Part shown: piece after piece, positions 1 through 9,087 of the stretch
How the letters are laid out: every line of letters starts with the position of its first letter
Position numbering within the stretch: the stretch's first letter is position 1
Position numbers and translations under genes: made by a program
Notes under the pieces: model-generated
What the model saw: the letters and a program-made list of their open reading frames with translations, nothing else
Databases searched by the model: none
What the model was told of the DNA's origin: nothing
Source of the DNA: Algoriphagus oliviformis
Lineage (GTDB): Bacteria; Bacteroidota; Bacteroidia; Cytophagales; Cyclobacteriaceae
Length of the DNA stretch: 64,000 nt
Direction of reading: 5' to 3'
NCBI RefSeq assembly: GCF_017254915.1
Contig: NZ_JAFKCT010000010.1
Span: forward strand, 52,669-116,668

Positions 1-3000
1 TTTCGAGTCCAGTCTTCCGATTCTACGCCGACGCGGCCCTGACCACCGAGCTGGCCAACCTCAGCGTCAGCCCGACGGTGACCACGAGCTACTACGTGAC
101 CGTGGCAGGCGACGGGGTCTGCGAAAATTCCCCCGGCCAAGCCGCTGTGCTGACTGTTGATGTAAATACGGCTGCAACCGCCGCCGACATCAATGTGTCG
201 GACCTGACGATCTGCGAAGGGGAAAGCGTGGTGCTTTCCGCCCTTTCCGGCACGGTTTCGAGTCCAGTCTTCCGATTCTACGCCGACGCGGCCCTGACCA
301 CCGAGCTGGCCAACCTCAGCGTCAGCCCGACGGTGACCACGAGCTACTACGTGACCGTGGCAGGCGACGGGGTCTGCGAAAATGCTCCCGGCCAAGCCGC
401 TGTCCTGACTGTTAATGTGAACGCTACCGCGGCTCCGGTTATAGCCAATCCAAACCAAAGTTTCTGTGCTTCAAGCGCTCCGGCTTTGGCTTCGATTTCT
501 GTCGAAGGGGAGGGGATCGTGTGGTATGCCTCTGAGATTGGAGGAATACCTTTGGCTGCATCCACAATTTTGGAAAATGGCAAAAGCTATTTTGCTGCTA
601 GGGTGGATTCAGATACGAACTGCGAAAGTAAAGACCGGGCGAGGGTGACCGTTTCCTTGGTCAATTGTGATGCGGGTGAAGGACTTTTGGTCGTTAAAGC
701 CGCCGAAAGCGCGACCGTAACTGCCGGAGAGACTTTCACCTACTCCATTGCGGTGGTCAATACCAATTCAACTCCGATTTCCAATGTGACCGTGACGGAC
801 GTCTTGGATGCCAAGCTGAGATACGAAAACTCAAGCAACTCAGGCCAATTTGCATCAGGAGCGGTGGTGTGGAATATTCCATCGGTTCCGGCGAATTCGG
901 CCCTTGACTTGACGGTTTGGGTGTCTACCTCCTCCGATCTTGCCCCAGGCACGCAAATCTCCAACGTGGCGGTGGCGTCCAGCCCGGATGACCCGGAGGG
1001 GCCAAAAGAGTCCGACCCGGCGGTGGTGACAGTGGAAAAAGCCGCAAACCTTACCATTACCAAGACAGCCGGTTCTCCAACGGTTTTAGCAGGAGGGAAC
1101 TTGGAGTACACGATCCGTGTGGCCAACGCCGGTCCTAGCGATGCGGCAGAGTTGACCGTCACGGATGCCTTGGCCGCAGGCCTGGTGTTCGGCTCGGCAG
1201 GTCAGGACGGGGTTCATTCCGAGGGTATGGTGACCTGGGAGATCGCTTCTTTGGCAGCAGGCGAAAGCGTGGAGCTGACGCTGGTTGTTTCCCTGGCTGC
1301 GGACTTGGCAGCAGGTACCCAGCTTTCCAACGTGGCGGTGGTATCCAGCCCGGATGATCCGGATGGTCCAAAAGAGTCCGACCCGGCGGTGGTGACGGTT
1401 GAAAATGCAGCAAAACTTTCCGTTACCAAGACAGCCAGTTCTTCAACGGCTTTGGCAGGAGGGGACTTGGAGTACACGATCCGCGTGGCCAACGCCGGTC
1501 CTAGCGATGCGGCGGAGTTGACCGTCACGGATGCCTTGGCCGCAGGCCTGGTGTTCGGTTCGGCAGGCCAGGGCGGGGTTCATTCCGAGGGTCTAGTGAC
1601 CTGGAAGATCGCTTCTTTGGCAGCAGGCGAAAGCGTGGAGCTGACATTGGTTGTTTCCCTGGCTGCGGATTTGGCAGCAGGTACCCAGCTTTCCAACGTG
1701 GCGGTGGTATCCAGCCCGGATGATCCGGATGGGCCAAAAGAGTCAGATCCGGCGGTGGTGACGGTGCAAGACCCTCGGCCTCTAGCCATTTCCAAGCTTC
1801 CTAGCATTGAAGAAGCGAAAGTAGGCCAAGGCTACAGCTACGTGATCACGGTTTCAAATACTTCACTGGTGACACTGGAGCAGGTACTCGTGCAGGATAG
1901 ACTTCCTCTTGGATTGTCCTTTGTCGCGGCAAGTGGTGCAGGGGAGTTCGAGGACGGAGTGGTCTCTTGGCTGGTTCCAAGCCTAGCAGCTGGAGAAAGC
2001 ATGGCCCTGCAGCTTCAGGTAGTGGTCAACGGGGATGCTGTCGTCGGACAAGTGATCCACAACGTCGCCACGGTTTCGGTAGATGCCGGACTGGGAAGTC
2101 CACAAGAGTCGGACCGTGGAAACGGAGTATTGATCATCGCAGACCCTGATGGAGAGCCCGAGCCGGCACAGACCAGTCTTTCGCTCACCAAGACGGCCGA
2201 CCTTCAGTCGGTGGCGCTGGGAGGTATGGTGACCTACACGATCAGCGTAGTGAACACCGGCACAAGCCCAGCCTATGATCTGGTGCTGACCGACAGTATC
2301 CCTCTGGGTACCCTGCCGATCCAGACCACGCCTCAAGGGGACGTTGGGGAAAAAGCCGTCACCTGGACCAGGGGTTCACTGGATCCTGGTGCCGTATGGG
2401 AAGTGGAGATTCAGCTGATGGTGACAGACGCTGGAGTTCCTTTGGTCAACTGGGTTTTTGCCTCAGGAAGAAACTTCCCTCCGGTAAGATCCAGCTCTGC
2501 GCCGATCCAAATTGAGGCTGCCCAAAACGAAGTGGATCTCCGAGTCCAAAAAGAGGTTTCCGCATCCCTAGTCAATTTGGGGGCTGAGTTTGAGTATAAA
2601 ATCACACTCCAAAACAACAGTGCCTCTACGGCCAACGCGGTGGTGGTCACGGACGTGTTGTCCCCGCTCGTCAGGCTGGTTGACGTGTCGGCAAGCTCCG
2701 GATCGGCGAGCTATGACTCGGAAAACCATACCGTCACTTGGACGCTGGAGACCATGTCCGCAAACAGCTCCCAATTCCTGACCATCAAAGTGGTGGCCTT
2801 GAGCGCAGGGCTGGTCAGCAATACCGCCCAAGTAAGCTCCGAGGATCTGGAGACCGAGCCTATGGACAATACTGACACGGTGTCCCATACGCAGATGGAA
2901 TTTGAAATCCCCAATGCCATCACGCCAAACGGAGACGGTGTCAACGACACCTGGGTGATCAAGGGCTTGAGGGAATTCTTTGCCACCAACAAGGTCACCA

Positions 3001-3161
3001 TCGTCAACAGATGGGGAGTGGAGGTGTACAAGTCCTCCAACTACCAAAACGACTGGAGCGGTGGAAACCTCAACGGCGGCACCTACTTCTACCAGCTGGA
3101 GGTAAGGGATAGCTCGGGCAAGGAGCACACATTCACAGGTTTTATCACGCTTATCAAATAA
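1..3161 (+). CDS. T9SS-sorted giant adhesin with Ig-like and DUF11 repeats, 5' end missing
   Basis: Open from base 3 with no start in the window; about 1,050 C-terminal residues are visible. First come two nearly identical Ig-like modules of 85 residues (period 255 bp; motif SYYVTVAGDGVCEN in both), then a diverged Ig-like module (QSFCASSAP). Six DUF11-type beta modules follow, starting near bases 678, 1042, 1408, 1775, 2171 and 2531, each with a start like LxITKTA and a D-x-L-P/A-x-G-L core. The last 80 residues (ITPNGDGVNDTW, then NRWGVEVY and WSGGNLNGGTYFY) match the gliding-motility C-terminal domain that directs type B cargo through the type IX secretion system. Likely a surface-exposed or secreted adhesin. 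The PorP/SprF gene 4 bp downstream is the usual partner of type B cargo. Modules 2 and 3 of DUF11 are almost the same at DNA level, which suggests recent internal duplication. Confidence 0.88.
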   Translation, partial: SSPVFRFYADAALTTELANLSVSPTVTTSYYVTVAGDGVCENSPGQAAVLTVDVNTAATAADINVSDLTICEGESVVLSALSGTVSSPVFRFYADAALTTELANLSVSPTVTTSYYVTVAGDGVCENAPGQAAVLTVNVNATAAPVIANPNQSFCASSAPALASISVEGEGIVWYASEIGGIPLAASTILENGKSYFAARVDSDTNCESKDRARVTVSLVNCDAGEGLLVVKAAESATVTAGETFTYSIAVVNTNSTPISNVTVTDVLDAKLRYENSSNSGQFASGAVVWNIPSVPANSALDLTVWVSTSSDLAPGTQISNVAVASSPDDPEGPKESDPAVVTVEKAANLTITKTAGSPTVLAGGNLEYTIRVANAGPSDAAELTVTDALAAGLVFGSAGQDGVHSEGMVTWEIASLAAGESVELTLVVSLAADLAAGTQLSNVAVVSSPDDPDGPKESDPAVVTVENAAKLSVTKTASSSTALAGGDLEYTIRVANAGPSDAAELTVTDALAAGLVFGSAGQGGVHSEGLVTWKIASLAAGESVELTLVVSLAADLAAGTQLSNVAVVSSPDDPDGPKESDPAVVTVQDPRPLAISKLPSIEEAKVGQGYSYVITVSNTSLVTLEQVLVQDRLPLGLSFVAASGAGEFEDGVVSWLVPSLAAGESMALQLQVVVNGDAVVGQVIHNVATVSVDAGLGSPQESDRGNGVLIIADPDGEPEPAQTSLSLTKTADLQSVALGGMVTYTISVVNTGTSPAYDLVLTDSIPLGTLPIQTTPQGDVGEKAVTWTRGSLDPGAVWEVEIQLMVTDAGVPLVNWVFASGRNFPPVRSSSAPIQIEAAQNEVDLRVQKEVSASLVNLGAEFEYKITLQNNSASTANAVVVTDVLSPLVRLVDVSASSGSASYDSENHTVTWTLETMSANSSQFLTIKVVALSAGLVSNTAQVSSEDLETEPMDNTDTVSHTQMEFEIPNAITPNGDGVNDTWVIKGLREFFATNKVTIVNRWGVEVYKSSNYQNDWSGGNLNGGTYFYQLEVRDSSGKEHTFTGFITLIK

Positions 3162-3165
3162 GGAT

Positions 3166-4137
3166 ATGAAATTATTTAGGCTAGTACTTCTTTCTATTGT
3201 GTTGGTTTTTAGTGTTGTGAATGAGGGGTTTGCGCAGCAGATCCCCCAGTTTAGCCAATACATTTTCAATCCTGTCTACATCAATCCGGCCTATGCCGGA
3301 TACAAGCAAGAGCTGTATTTGCAGTCTTTTTACCGAAAGCAATGGACAGGTGTCGCTGGCAGCCCGGAGACCTTTGGGGTGGCCGGGGACGTGTATCTGC
3401 CGGAATCGAGACTGGGAATTGGGGGACAGGTCATCAGCGATAGGGTCGGCGCCCAGCGCACCAGCGCCGTCTATGGCAACCTGTCCTACCATTTGCAGCT
3501 CAGAGACACGCGCTACCTGAGCTTTGGTACGGCGGTGGGATTGGTCAATTCCACGCTGGACGGAGAGCTGCTTCACTATGGTTCGGACGACGACCCGACC
3601 ATGGCTGCCGGGAGGGAACAGGTTTTTTATCCCGACCTCAAGGCGGGCCTGTTTCTCTATGACCAGCAGTTTTTCCTGGGCTTGTCCGTGGACCAGATGA
3701 TATCGAGCCTGTTGGACTTGGACAAAGGTGACATGATGATCCAGCCCGTACCCCATGCCTACCTTTCTGGGGGATTGTTTCTGGACCTGTCGAGCAGCCT
3801 GTCCCTGCTTCCATCATTCATGTACATGGACGATTTCAAAGCGCCGGCCAGGCTGGATTTGAATACCTCCCTGGTGATCAACGACGCGGTATGGATAGGT
3901 GGGGGATATAGGATGGGAATAGACATGCCCGGCAGGGAAATCCAGGCAGGGCTGTCCAAATCGGCGGCCGTGATAGGTACCGTCCAGGTGTTGATCAGGG
4001 AAAGTCTCCGGCTGGGATATGCCTATGACCACAATGTGTCTGGCGTTTCGGTCAAGGACTTTTCCTCCCACGACATCTCCATTTCCTATTTGTTTCCCCC
4101 CAAGCGGGTGAGACTTGTTTCCCCTAGATATTTCTGA
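3166..4137 (+). CDS. PorP/SprF family type IX secretion outer-membrane protein
   Basis: 323 residues with a signal peptide ending near FAQQ and the family opening PQFSQYIFNPVYINPAYAG, followed by an all-beta sequence consistent with an outer-membrane barrel. Members of this family (PorP, SprF) assist secretion or surface attachment of T9SS cargo, and a single copy next to a cargo gene with the type B C-terminal domain is the standard arrangement. An AAGGA ribosome site overlaps the stop of the upstream adhesin, only 4 bp away, so the two are co-transcribed and probably coupled. The next gene starts one base after this stop. Barrel topology is inferred from family, not seen directly. Confidence 0.92.
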   Translation: MKLFRLVLLSIVLVFSVVNEGFAQQIPQFSQYIFNPVYINPAYAGYKQELYLQSFYRKQWTGVAGSPETFGVAGDVYLPESRLGIGGQVISDRVGAQRTSAVYGNLSYHLQLRDTRYLSFGTAVGLVNSTLDGELLHYGSDDDPTMAAGREQVFYPDLKAGLFLYDQQFFLGLSVDQMISSLLDLDKGDMMIQPVPHAYLSGGLFLDLSSSLSLLPSFMYMDDFKAPARLDLNTSLVINDAVWIGGGYRMGIDMPGREIQAGLSKSAAVIGTVQVLIRESLRLGYAYDHNVSGVSVKDFSSHDISISYLFPPKRVRLVSPRYF

Positions 4138-4138
4138 T

Positions 4139-6088
4139 ATGCATAGACACTACGCGCTGATTGCTTTATTCCTGGTTTTGGTTTATTCCTGCAAGTCTGT
4201 GTCCCAGCGGGACTACAGGAAGGGCCAGCGGCAGGTGGACAACTTGAATTATTTTTTGGGAATAGATTATTTTTTGAAAAGTTGGGATAGATCACCCCAG
4301 CCTGAGTCGGCGCGCGCGCTGGCTCAGGCCTATTTTCACCTTCGTGATTTCCAGCAGGCTGAGGAATGGTACAGCAAGCTCAATCGGGACGGCAGTCTGC
4401 TCGAGGAAGACCTGCTGCCTTTTGCCGAAGTGCTCATTGCCAATTCCAAGTATTCAGAAGCTGCCAGAATACTCTCCCTGGCACAGGATAAGCAGGAGCC
4501 GCGTTGGGTTAGGCTGTCCAGCACCGCTGCGCAGGCCGCTGAACAGCTCAATCAGGCTTCCGGTTTCTCCGTATCCGCTCTTTCGGAGGTCAATACCGCC
4601 TACGATGAGTTTGGCCCCAGCCTCACCGAGGACAGCCTCTTGCTTTTTGTCTCCGACCGACTGGAGGGGAAAGTCAGGCACATAGATGCCAACAATGCGC
4701 TAAAAAGCGATCTCTACGGCTGGACAGGCAATGGCTTCCTGAAAGTGTATGAGGCCAGATGGAAAGAAGACCCCACAAACCTCGAGGGGGCAGTGGCGGG
4801 CAGTGCCGATTTCCAGAGCAAGCTGCACATCGGGCCGGTGGCAAAGGCCGATGAAATGGATTTTGCCACGATCACGCAGCAGCAGAAGTTTGTCAAGACG
4901 GACAAGAAGTGCTCCGCGAGAAACTACACGCTTTTCCCCGAGCTGTTTTTCAGGGACAACCAGGCGAGAGATGCCGGCTTTGTCAGTTTTTCCTTTAACT
5001 CCCCGTTTAAATATTCCGTCTCGGATCCCTTTTACCACGCCCAGAGCAGACGGCTGTATTTTTCCTCGGACATGCAGGGTGGTTTCGGCGAGGCGGATCT
5101 GTACTACGTGGACTATCTGGGTGATGGGCGTTGGGGCCAGCCGGTGAATCTCGGCGAAGCGGTCAATACCACGGGCAGGGAAAGGAGTCCGTTTTTGGCG
5201 GAGTCAGGCAGTCTTTACTTTTCCAGTGAGGGACACCCTGGCCTGGGAGGCTTGGATGTCTTTGTGGCCGAATACGTGGACGACTCCTACCAAGCTCCCC
5301 AAAATCTCGGCAGCCCGATCAATTCCAATCGGGATGATTTCGGCTTTTTCAAAGCAGAGAAAGCCAAAGGTCTCGCATTTTTTGCCTCGGACAGGGGGGG
5401 AGGGAGGGGATTGGATGACATCTATTTTGCGAGGGAAAAAGCGGTGAAATTCACGCTGCAGGGGAAAGTCTATGACTTGACTAGCAATGAACTGCTGGCA
5501 GAAGCGGTGGTGACCCTGGCAGATCGGGATGGACAGCAGTTGGGCGTGTATGTCTCCCAAGCGGATGGAAGCTTTCGCTTCCAGGTGGAGCCGGGTGGAG
5601 AGCTTCGGCTTTCGGGTCGGAAAACCGGCTACCTGAATTCGGAGCTGCTTTCTCTATCCATTCCCCTCTCCAGCGATCCGGCAGACTCGGTCTTGGTGCG
5701 GGATATCTTTCTGGACAAGATCGAAGTCGGAAAAGTGTATAGCCTGGAAAATATCTATTACGACTTTGACAAGTGGGAAATCAGGGAAGACGCCAAGCCC
5801 GAGCTCGAAAAGCTACTCAGGATCATGAACGAAAACCCTACTTTGAAAATCGAGCTCCATTCCCACACGGATTCGAGAGGTCCCGCGGAATACAACCTTA
5901 CGCTTTCCGACAAGCGGGCCCATTCGGTCGTCGCCTATCTGGAGTCGAGGGGGATCCGGGCAGGTAGGATGGTTGCGGTTGGTTTTGGGGAGGAAAAGCT
6001 GCTCAACGCCTGCGGTGACAGCGCTGTCTGTACCGAAGTGCAGCACCAGCAAAACAGAAGGACGGAGTTCAAAATAACGGAGTACTGA
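4139..6088 (+). CDS. OmpA-family lipoprotein with PD40-like propeller
   Basis: 649 residues from the ATG at 4139, chosen over an upstream in-frame start because it gives a clean lipoprotein signal (LFLVLVYSC, Cys about 18). A TPR-like helical region (about residues 30-130) is followed by PD40/WD40-like blades (SFSFNSPF, RLYFSSDMQGGFGEADLY, LYFSSEGHPGLGGLDVF, AFFASDRGGGRGLDDIY), a carboxypeptidase-regulatory-like beta domain (FTLQGKVYDLTSNELL), and a C-terminal OmpA domain (YYDFDKWEIR; LHSHTDSRGPAEYNLTLSDKRA) that binds peptidoglycan. This architecture matches the PorE/SprE-like peptidoglycan anchor proteins associated with T9SS operons. It starts one base after the PorP/SprF stop, completing an adhesin, barrel and anchor operon. 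Confidence 0.9.
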   Translation: MHRHYALIALFLVLVYSCKSVSQRDYRKGQRQVDNLNYFLGIDYFLKSWDRSPQPESARALAQAYFHLRDFQQAEEWYSKLNRDGSLLEEDLLPFAEVLIANSKYSEAARILSLAQDKQEPRWVRLSSTAAQAAEQLNQASGFSVSALSEVNTAYDEFGPSLTEDSLLLFVSDRLEGKVRHIDANNALKSDLYGWTGNGFLKVYEARWKEDPTNLEGAVAGSADFQSKLHIGPVAKADEMDFATITQQQKFVKTDKKCSARNYTLFPELFFRDNQARDAGFVSFSFNSPFKYSVSDPFYHAQSRRLYFSSDMQGGFGEADLYYVDYLGDGRWGQPVNLGEAVNTTGRERSPFLAESGSLYFSSEGHPGLGGLDVFVAEYVDDSYQAPQNLGSPINSNRDDFGFFKAEKAKGLAFFASDRGGGRGLDDIYFAREKAVKFTLQGKVYDLTSNELLAEAVVTLADRDGQQLGVYVSQADGSFRFQVEPGGELRLSGRKTGYLNSELLSLSIPLSSDPADSVLVRDIFLDKIEVGKVYSLENIYYDFDKWEIREDAKPELEKLLRIMNENPTLKIELHSHTDSRGPAEYNLTLSDKRAHSVVAYLESRGIRAGRMVAVGFGEEKLLNACGDSAVCTEVQHQQNRRTEFKITEY

Positions 6089-6105
6089 GGCCTACGGGCC
6101 TTTTT
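6088..6105. terminator. Short intrinsic terminator between convergent genes
   Basis: A 5-bp GC-rich stem (AGGCC/GGCCT) with a TACG loop runs into five T residues directly at the stop of the OmpA gene and touches the stop of the convergent HxlR gene, so it could serve both. Confidence 0.55.
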
Positions 6106-6484
6106 ACTTTTCAACCAAGTCCTTCTCAGCCTGGAAGATCCGCTCCCGATGTCGCATGCCCCAATCGGCCAGCGCATTGAATACCGGATCGAGGGAATGG
6201 CCGTACTCGGTCAGGGAATACTCCACCGTGACGGGGACGGTGTCGTGGACAGTTCGCTTGACGAGCTCGTTGGCCTCCAGCTCCCGCAGCTCCTTGGAGA
6301 GCATGCGGTCGGTGATTTTTGGGATTTCCTTGGCTATCTGGCCAAATCTTTTGTTTCCAAACTGCAGCGTGATCAGGATGGGCAGTTTCCACTTGCCATT
6401 GAGGACGTAGAGGGCGTCGGTCACGGGCTGGACCATCCTCATGCAGTTGGAATGGGTACGGGGTTGTTCGCAGAGCTTTTCCAT
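6104..6484 (-). CDS. HxlR-family winged-helix transcriptional regulator
   Basis: 126 residues. The family core is clear: VLNGKWKLPILITL, RFGQIAKEIPKITDRMLSKELRELEANELVKR and YSLTEYGHSLDPVFNALADWG, the MarR-like winged helix of HxlR proteins. A Cys at residue 14 (SNCMRM) lies where redox- or electrophile-sensing members carry theirs. It is divergent from a DoxX-like gene, a common pairing, and the 106-bp gap holds three tandem copies of a CTATAC-N4-GTATAG palindrome, so it probably represses itself and the DoxX-like gene. The inducer cannot be seen; a quinone or oxidant is a guess from the family. Confidence 0.93.
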   Translation of the reverse strand: MEKLCEQPRTHSNCMRMVQPVTDALYVLNGKWKLPILITLQFGNKRFGQIAKEIPKITDRMLSKELRELEANELVKRTVHDTVPVTVEYSLTEYGHSLDPVFNALADWGMRHRERIFQAEKDLVEK

Positions 6485-6496
6485 GGGGGTAGTTTG

Positions 6497-6547
6497 CTAT
6501 ACTCAAGTATAGTGCTATACAACGGTATAGTACTTACAAATGTATAG
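6497..6547. promoter_or_regulatory. Triple operator for the HxlR regulator
   Basis: Two perfect palindromes CTATAC-N4-GTATAG at 6497-6512 and 6515-6530, plus a third with one good half (ACTTAC-N4-GTATAG, 6532-6547). Centres lie 18 and 17 bp apart, so repressor dimers would line up on nearly the same DNA face. They fill most of the divergent promoter between the regulator and the DoxX-like gene. Confidence 0.75.
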
Positions 6548-6590
6548 CAAATGTACCTAGTTTTGGCACGTAATCAAAAACAACTAAACC

Positions 6591-6971
6591 ATGAAAAAGA
6601 ACAAGGTTATTTTCTGGACTACCACTGCCATCGTATCGGGAATGATGCTTTTCAGCGGATTTCTGTACCTCACCAGCCCCGACTTGGAGGCTGCTTTCAC
6701 CCATTTGGGCTTTCCAGCCTACTTCCGGATCGAACTGGGGCTGGCCAAGCTGATCGGCGCCCTCTTGCTGCTGATCCCTGCCGTACCAGCGACCCTAAAG
6801 CTGTTTGCCTACTTTGGGTTCGGCTTGACCTTTGTGTCCGCCATCGTAGCCCACATCGCCTCAGGGGATGCGATGAGTGTCTCGTTTGCGCCTTTCGTCT
6901 TTCTGGTGTTGCTGGTCGTATCCTATGGATATTGGGGTAAAATAGAGGAGAAAAAGCCCGTTTTTGCCTAA
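6591..6971 (+). CDS. DoxX-like membrane protein
   Basis: 126 residues, four predicted membrane helices: about 8-28 (IFWTTTAIVSGMMLFSGFLYL), 45-65, 70-95 and 100-118. The pattern with YFRIELGLAKLIGALLLLIP in helix 2 is that of the DoxX-like family (DoxX_2/DUF4267 group), small inner-membrane proteins of poorly defined redox or stress role. Divergent HxlR-DoxX pairs are frequent, and three operator-like palindromes separate them here. A strong hairpin follows the stop codon, making this a single-gene transcript. Confidence 0.85.
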   Translation: MKKNKVIFWTTTAIVSGMMLFSGFLYLTSPDLEAAFTHLGFPAYFRIELGLAKLIGALLLLIPAVPATLKLFAYFGFGLTFVSAIVAHIASGDAMSVSFAPFVFLVLLVVSYGYWGKIEEKKPVFA

Positions 6972-6976
6972 AAACC

Positions 6977-7013
6977 AAGAGGCTGGCCCAGATCAGGCCA
7001 GCCTCTTGTCTTT
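6977..7013 (+). terminator. Intrinsic terminator after DoxX-like gene
   Basis: Perfect 12-bp stem (AAGAGGCTGGCC with its complement) and a 7-nt loop at 6977-7007, followed by GTCTTT. It lies 5 bp after the stop and is also symmetric enough to stop the convergent epimerase transcript. Confidence 0.85.
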
Positions 7014-7061
7014 AAACTTTACTTGCATTTTCGCCCTCAAAACGAGTGGCTTTCGCAAAGG

Positions 7062-7937
7062 CTAGCGGATTTCTATGCTGTATTTTTTGGTCTCCGAAGC
7101 TCCCGCTGCCAGAACTCTTATCCCTTCTTTTTCAGCCAGCAGTCCAGAGTGGTCTGCGGAATCGGCGATGCCGAGCCAAGGTTCGAGGCACACAAAGGGA
7201 GCGCCTGGCTTGGCCCAGATGCCCAGGTAGTCAAAGTCGCCAAACTCCATTTTCAGAACCGGGCCTTTGTCTCGATGGCTCAGGGAAACCTCCCTCGAGT
7301 TGAGGTGTTTGAAGATCAGCGCATCCTGGTCAAACAGGTGTGCATGCAGCGGGATGCTGGCCTTGTCGTCCAGCACGAGATCGCCTTTCCCTCCGATCAG
7401 TCCTTCGGGTGTGATCATCCAGGTGCTGTCTTTTTCTTTTTGGGGAAACTCCACGCTATACTCCTCCAGACGCTCGCCCGGAAGCAGCGGGCAGTTGAAG
7501 GCTGGGTGCCCTCCGAGGGAGTAATAAAGCGCCTGGTCTCCGGTGTTGGTGACGGTGTGCGAGACTTCCAGTTTTTTTCCTGAAAGGGAAAAACTGACCT
7601 CTAGGCGAAACTCAAACGGATATACGGCCCGAGTCTCATCATTGGACTCCACGGAGAAGACCAGCAGGCTTGCTTCCTGCCGGACAAGTTTGGGTAAAGT
7701 GGAGTTGCGCACAAATCCGTGTTTGGGCAGCGCGTAGTCTTTTCCCTGAAAGCTCGTTTTCCCGCCCTTCAGCGCGCCGATGATGGGGAAGAGTATCGGC
7801 GCTTGCCCAGTCCAAAACTGGGCATCTCCCTGCCAAAGGTATTCTTGGCCGCTGGCCTTGGACTGGATGGAGCTCAGCTCCATTCCTTTGAGCTTCACTT
7901 GGACGCGAAGGGACTCGGATTCGATGGTGTGGTGCAT
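7062..7937 (-). CDS. Aldose 1-epimerase family protein
   Basis: 291 residues from the ATG at 7937; an in-frame start 29 codons upstream would add a stretch with no family resemblance. Family marks: RVQVKLKGMELSSI, PILFPIIGAL, KHGFVRN (active-site His region) and the signature SLGGHPAFNCPL. The LacX/YihR-type subgroup interconverts alpha and beta anomers of free hexoses in the cytoplasm; the exact sugar cannot be told. No signal peptide. It is transcribed alone, divergent from a DUF6503 lipoprotein gene. Confidence 0.88.
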   Translation of the reverse strand: MHHTIESESLRVQVKLKGMELSSIQSKASGQEYLWQGDAQFWTGQAPILFPIIGALKGGKTSFQGKDYALPKHGFVRNSTLPKLVRQEASLLVFSVESNDETRAVYPFEFRLEVSFSLSGKKLEVSHTVTNTGDQALYYSLGGHPAFNCPLLPGERLEEYSVEFPQKEKDSTWMITPEGLIGGKGDLVLDDKASIPLHAHLFDQDALIFKHLNSREVSLSHRDKGPVLKMEFGDFDYLGIWAKPGAPFVCLEPWLGIADSADHSGLLAEKEGIRVLAAGASETKKYSIEIR

Positions 7938-8200
7938 AGATCTGGGAAAAATTTGGGCGGGAAAGATAGGGATTGGAAAAGGGATAATCTGCCTTTTTCG
8001 GGAAAGTATCCGGCCATTTTCCACGGGCGATTGCCGTTTCGGTTCTTTTGCTTGCCCTGATGTCCCTGCCCCTTGGAGTGGAAGTTTTTCCCGTTTGTGC
8101 GAAGCCGGCCCTGGACTGCGTAGCCTTGCGCCTGTTGCGGTACTGTGGATAAGGCGTGTTTTTGCTTGCCCAAAACCATTATTGTGGACAACTTTAGACT

Positions 8201-8956
8201 ATGAAACACCCATTTCTTGGAGTTTTGGTGGCGCTGATCGTCTCTGCCTGCTCTACCCAGCCCCAGTCCTCCCGAAATATGGATCGATACCCGGATGACT
8301 TTGCGAGAGTTTTGGAAGCCCATGGAGGGCTGGTACAGTGGGATGCGATGAAAACGCTCCGCTTTGGGATCCCAAAAGAAGGCTTTGAGGAGGTGCATAC
8401 CATAGACTTGCATTCGAGGATGGACAGAGTCGAATCTCCAGCCTATGACATTGGCTTCGACGGGACCAGCGCCTGGTCCAAAGACAAAGCCGAGAAATAC
8501 GAAGGGGATCCTTCTTTCAGGCATGACCTTATGTTTTATTTTTTCGCGATGCCCTTTGTCTTGGCAGATGAAGGGATCAACTATGGCGAGACCGAGCCTC
8601 TGGAGCATGAGGGAAAAAGCTATCCAGGCATCAAAATCACCTTCAACAATGGGGTAGGGGCTTCCTCGGAAGACGTGTATTTCCTCTACTACGAGCCCAG
8701 CAGCTATCAAATGGCTTGGCTAGGGTATAGGGCTACTTTTGGGAAAGAACTGAAGCCGGGCCCGCCAAGCATCATCAAGTACGATCAATGGGCGGCAGTC
8801 GAGGGAGTGACTCTTCCGGCCTCCATTGCATGGCAGCAGGTGGAAAATGGGCAAATCCTAGGCGATAGAAATCGGGTGGATTTCATCGGCGTCACACTTG
8901 CCGATGAGGCTAGGCCAGCGGACTTTTATTCCAAAGAGTGGGTGGAGACCAAGTAG
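8201..8956 (+). CDS. DUF6503 family lipoprotein
   Basis: 251 residues with a lipoprotein signal (LVALIVSAC, Cys 17). The early motif EAHGGLVQWDAMKTLRF and the later alternating beta pattern (IGFDGTSAW, YPGIKITF, VYFLYYEP, RVDFIGVTL) fit the DUF6503 group of Bacteroidota outer lipoproteins, with a fold reminiscent of LolA/LppX-like half barrels. Function is unknown. It is alone on its transcript, between the divergent epimerase and the DUF1080 gene on the same strand 131 bp downstream. Confidence 0.75.
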   Translation: MKHPFLGVLVALIVSACSTQPQSSRNMDRYPDDFARVLEAHGGLVQWDAMKTLRFGIPKEGFEEVHTIDLHSRMDRVESPAYDIGFDGTSAWSKDKAEKYEGDPSFRHDLMFYFFAMPFVLADEGINYGETEPLEHEGKSYPGIKITFNNGVGASSEDVYFLYYEPSSYQMAWLGYRATFGKELKPGPPSIIKYDQWAAVEGVTLPASIAWQQVENGQILGDRNRVDFIGVTLADEARPADFYSKEWVETK

Positions 8957-9087
8957 TCGCAGGTCGATGATTTGATGGAAGTGTTTTTGGCTGGGCGAAG
9001 CCAAAGCGATGGACGTATCGGGTCGCAGGTCTTTTTCCTGTGAAGCCCCGACCTTTTTTTGTACTTTGGGATAAAGCCCAATTGACC

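Noticed and set aside
740-1807. Minus-strand frames inside the adhesin
   Set aside because: Shadows of the repeated DUF11 modules.
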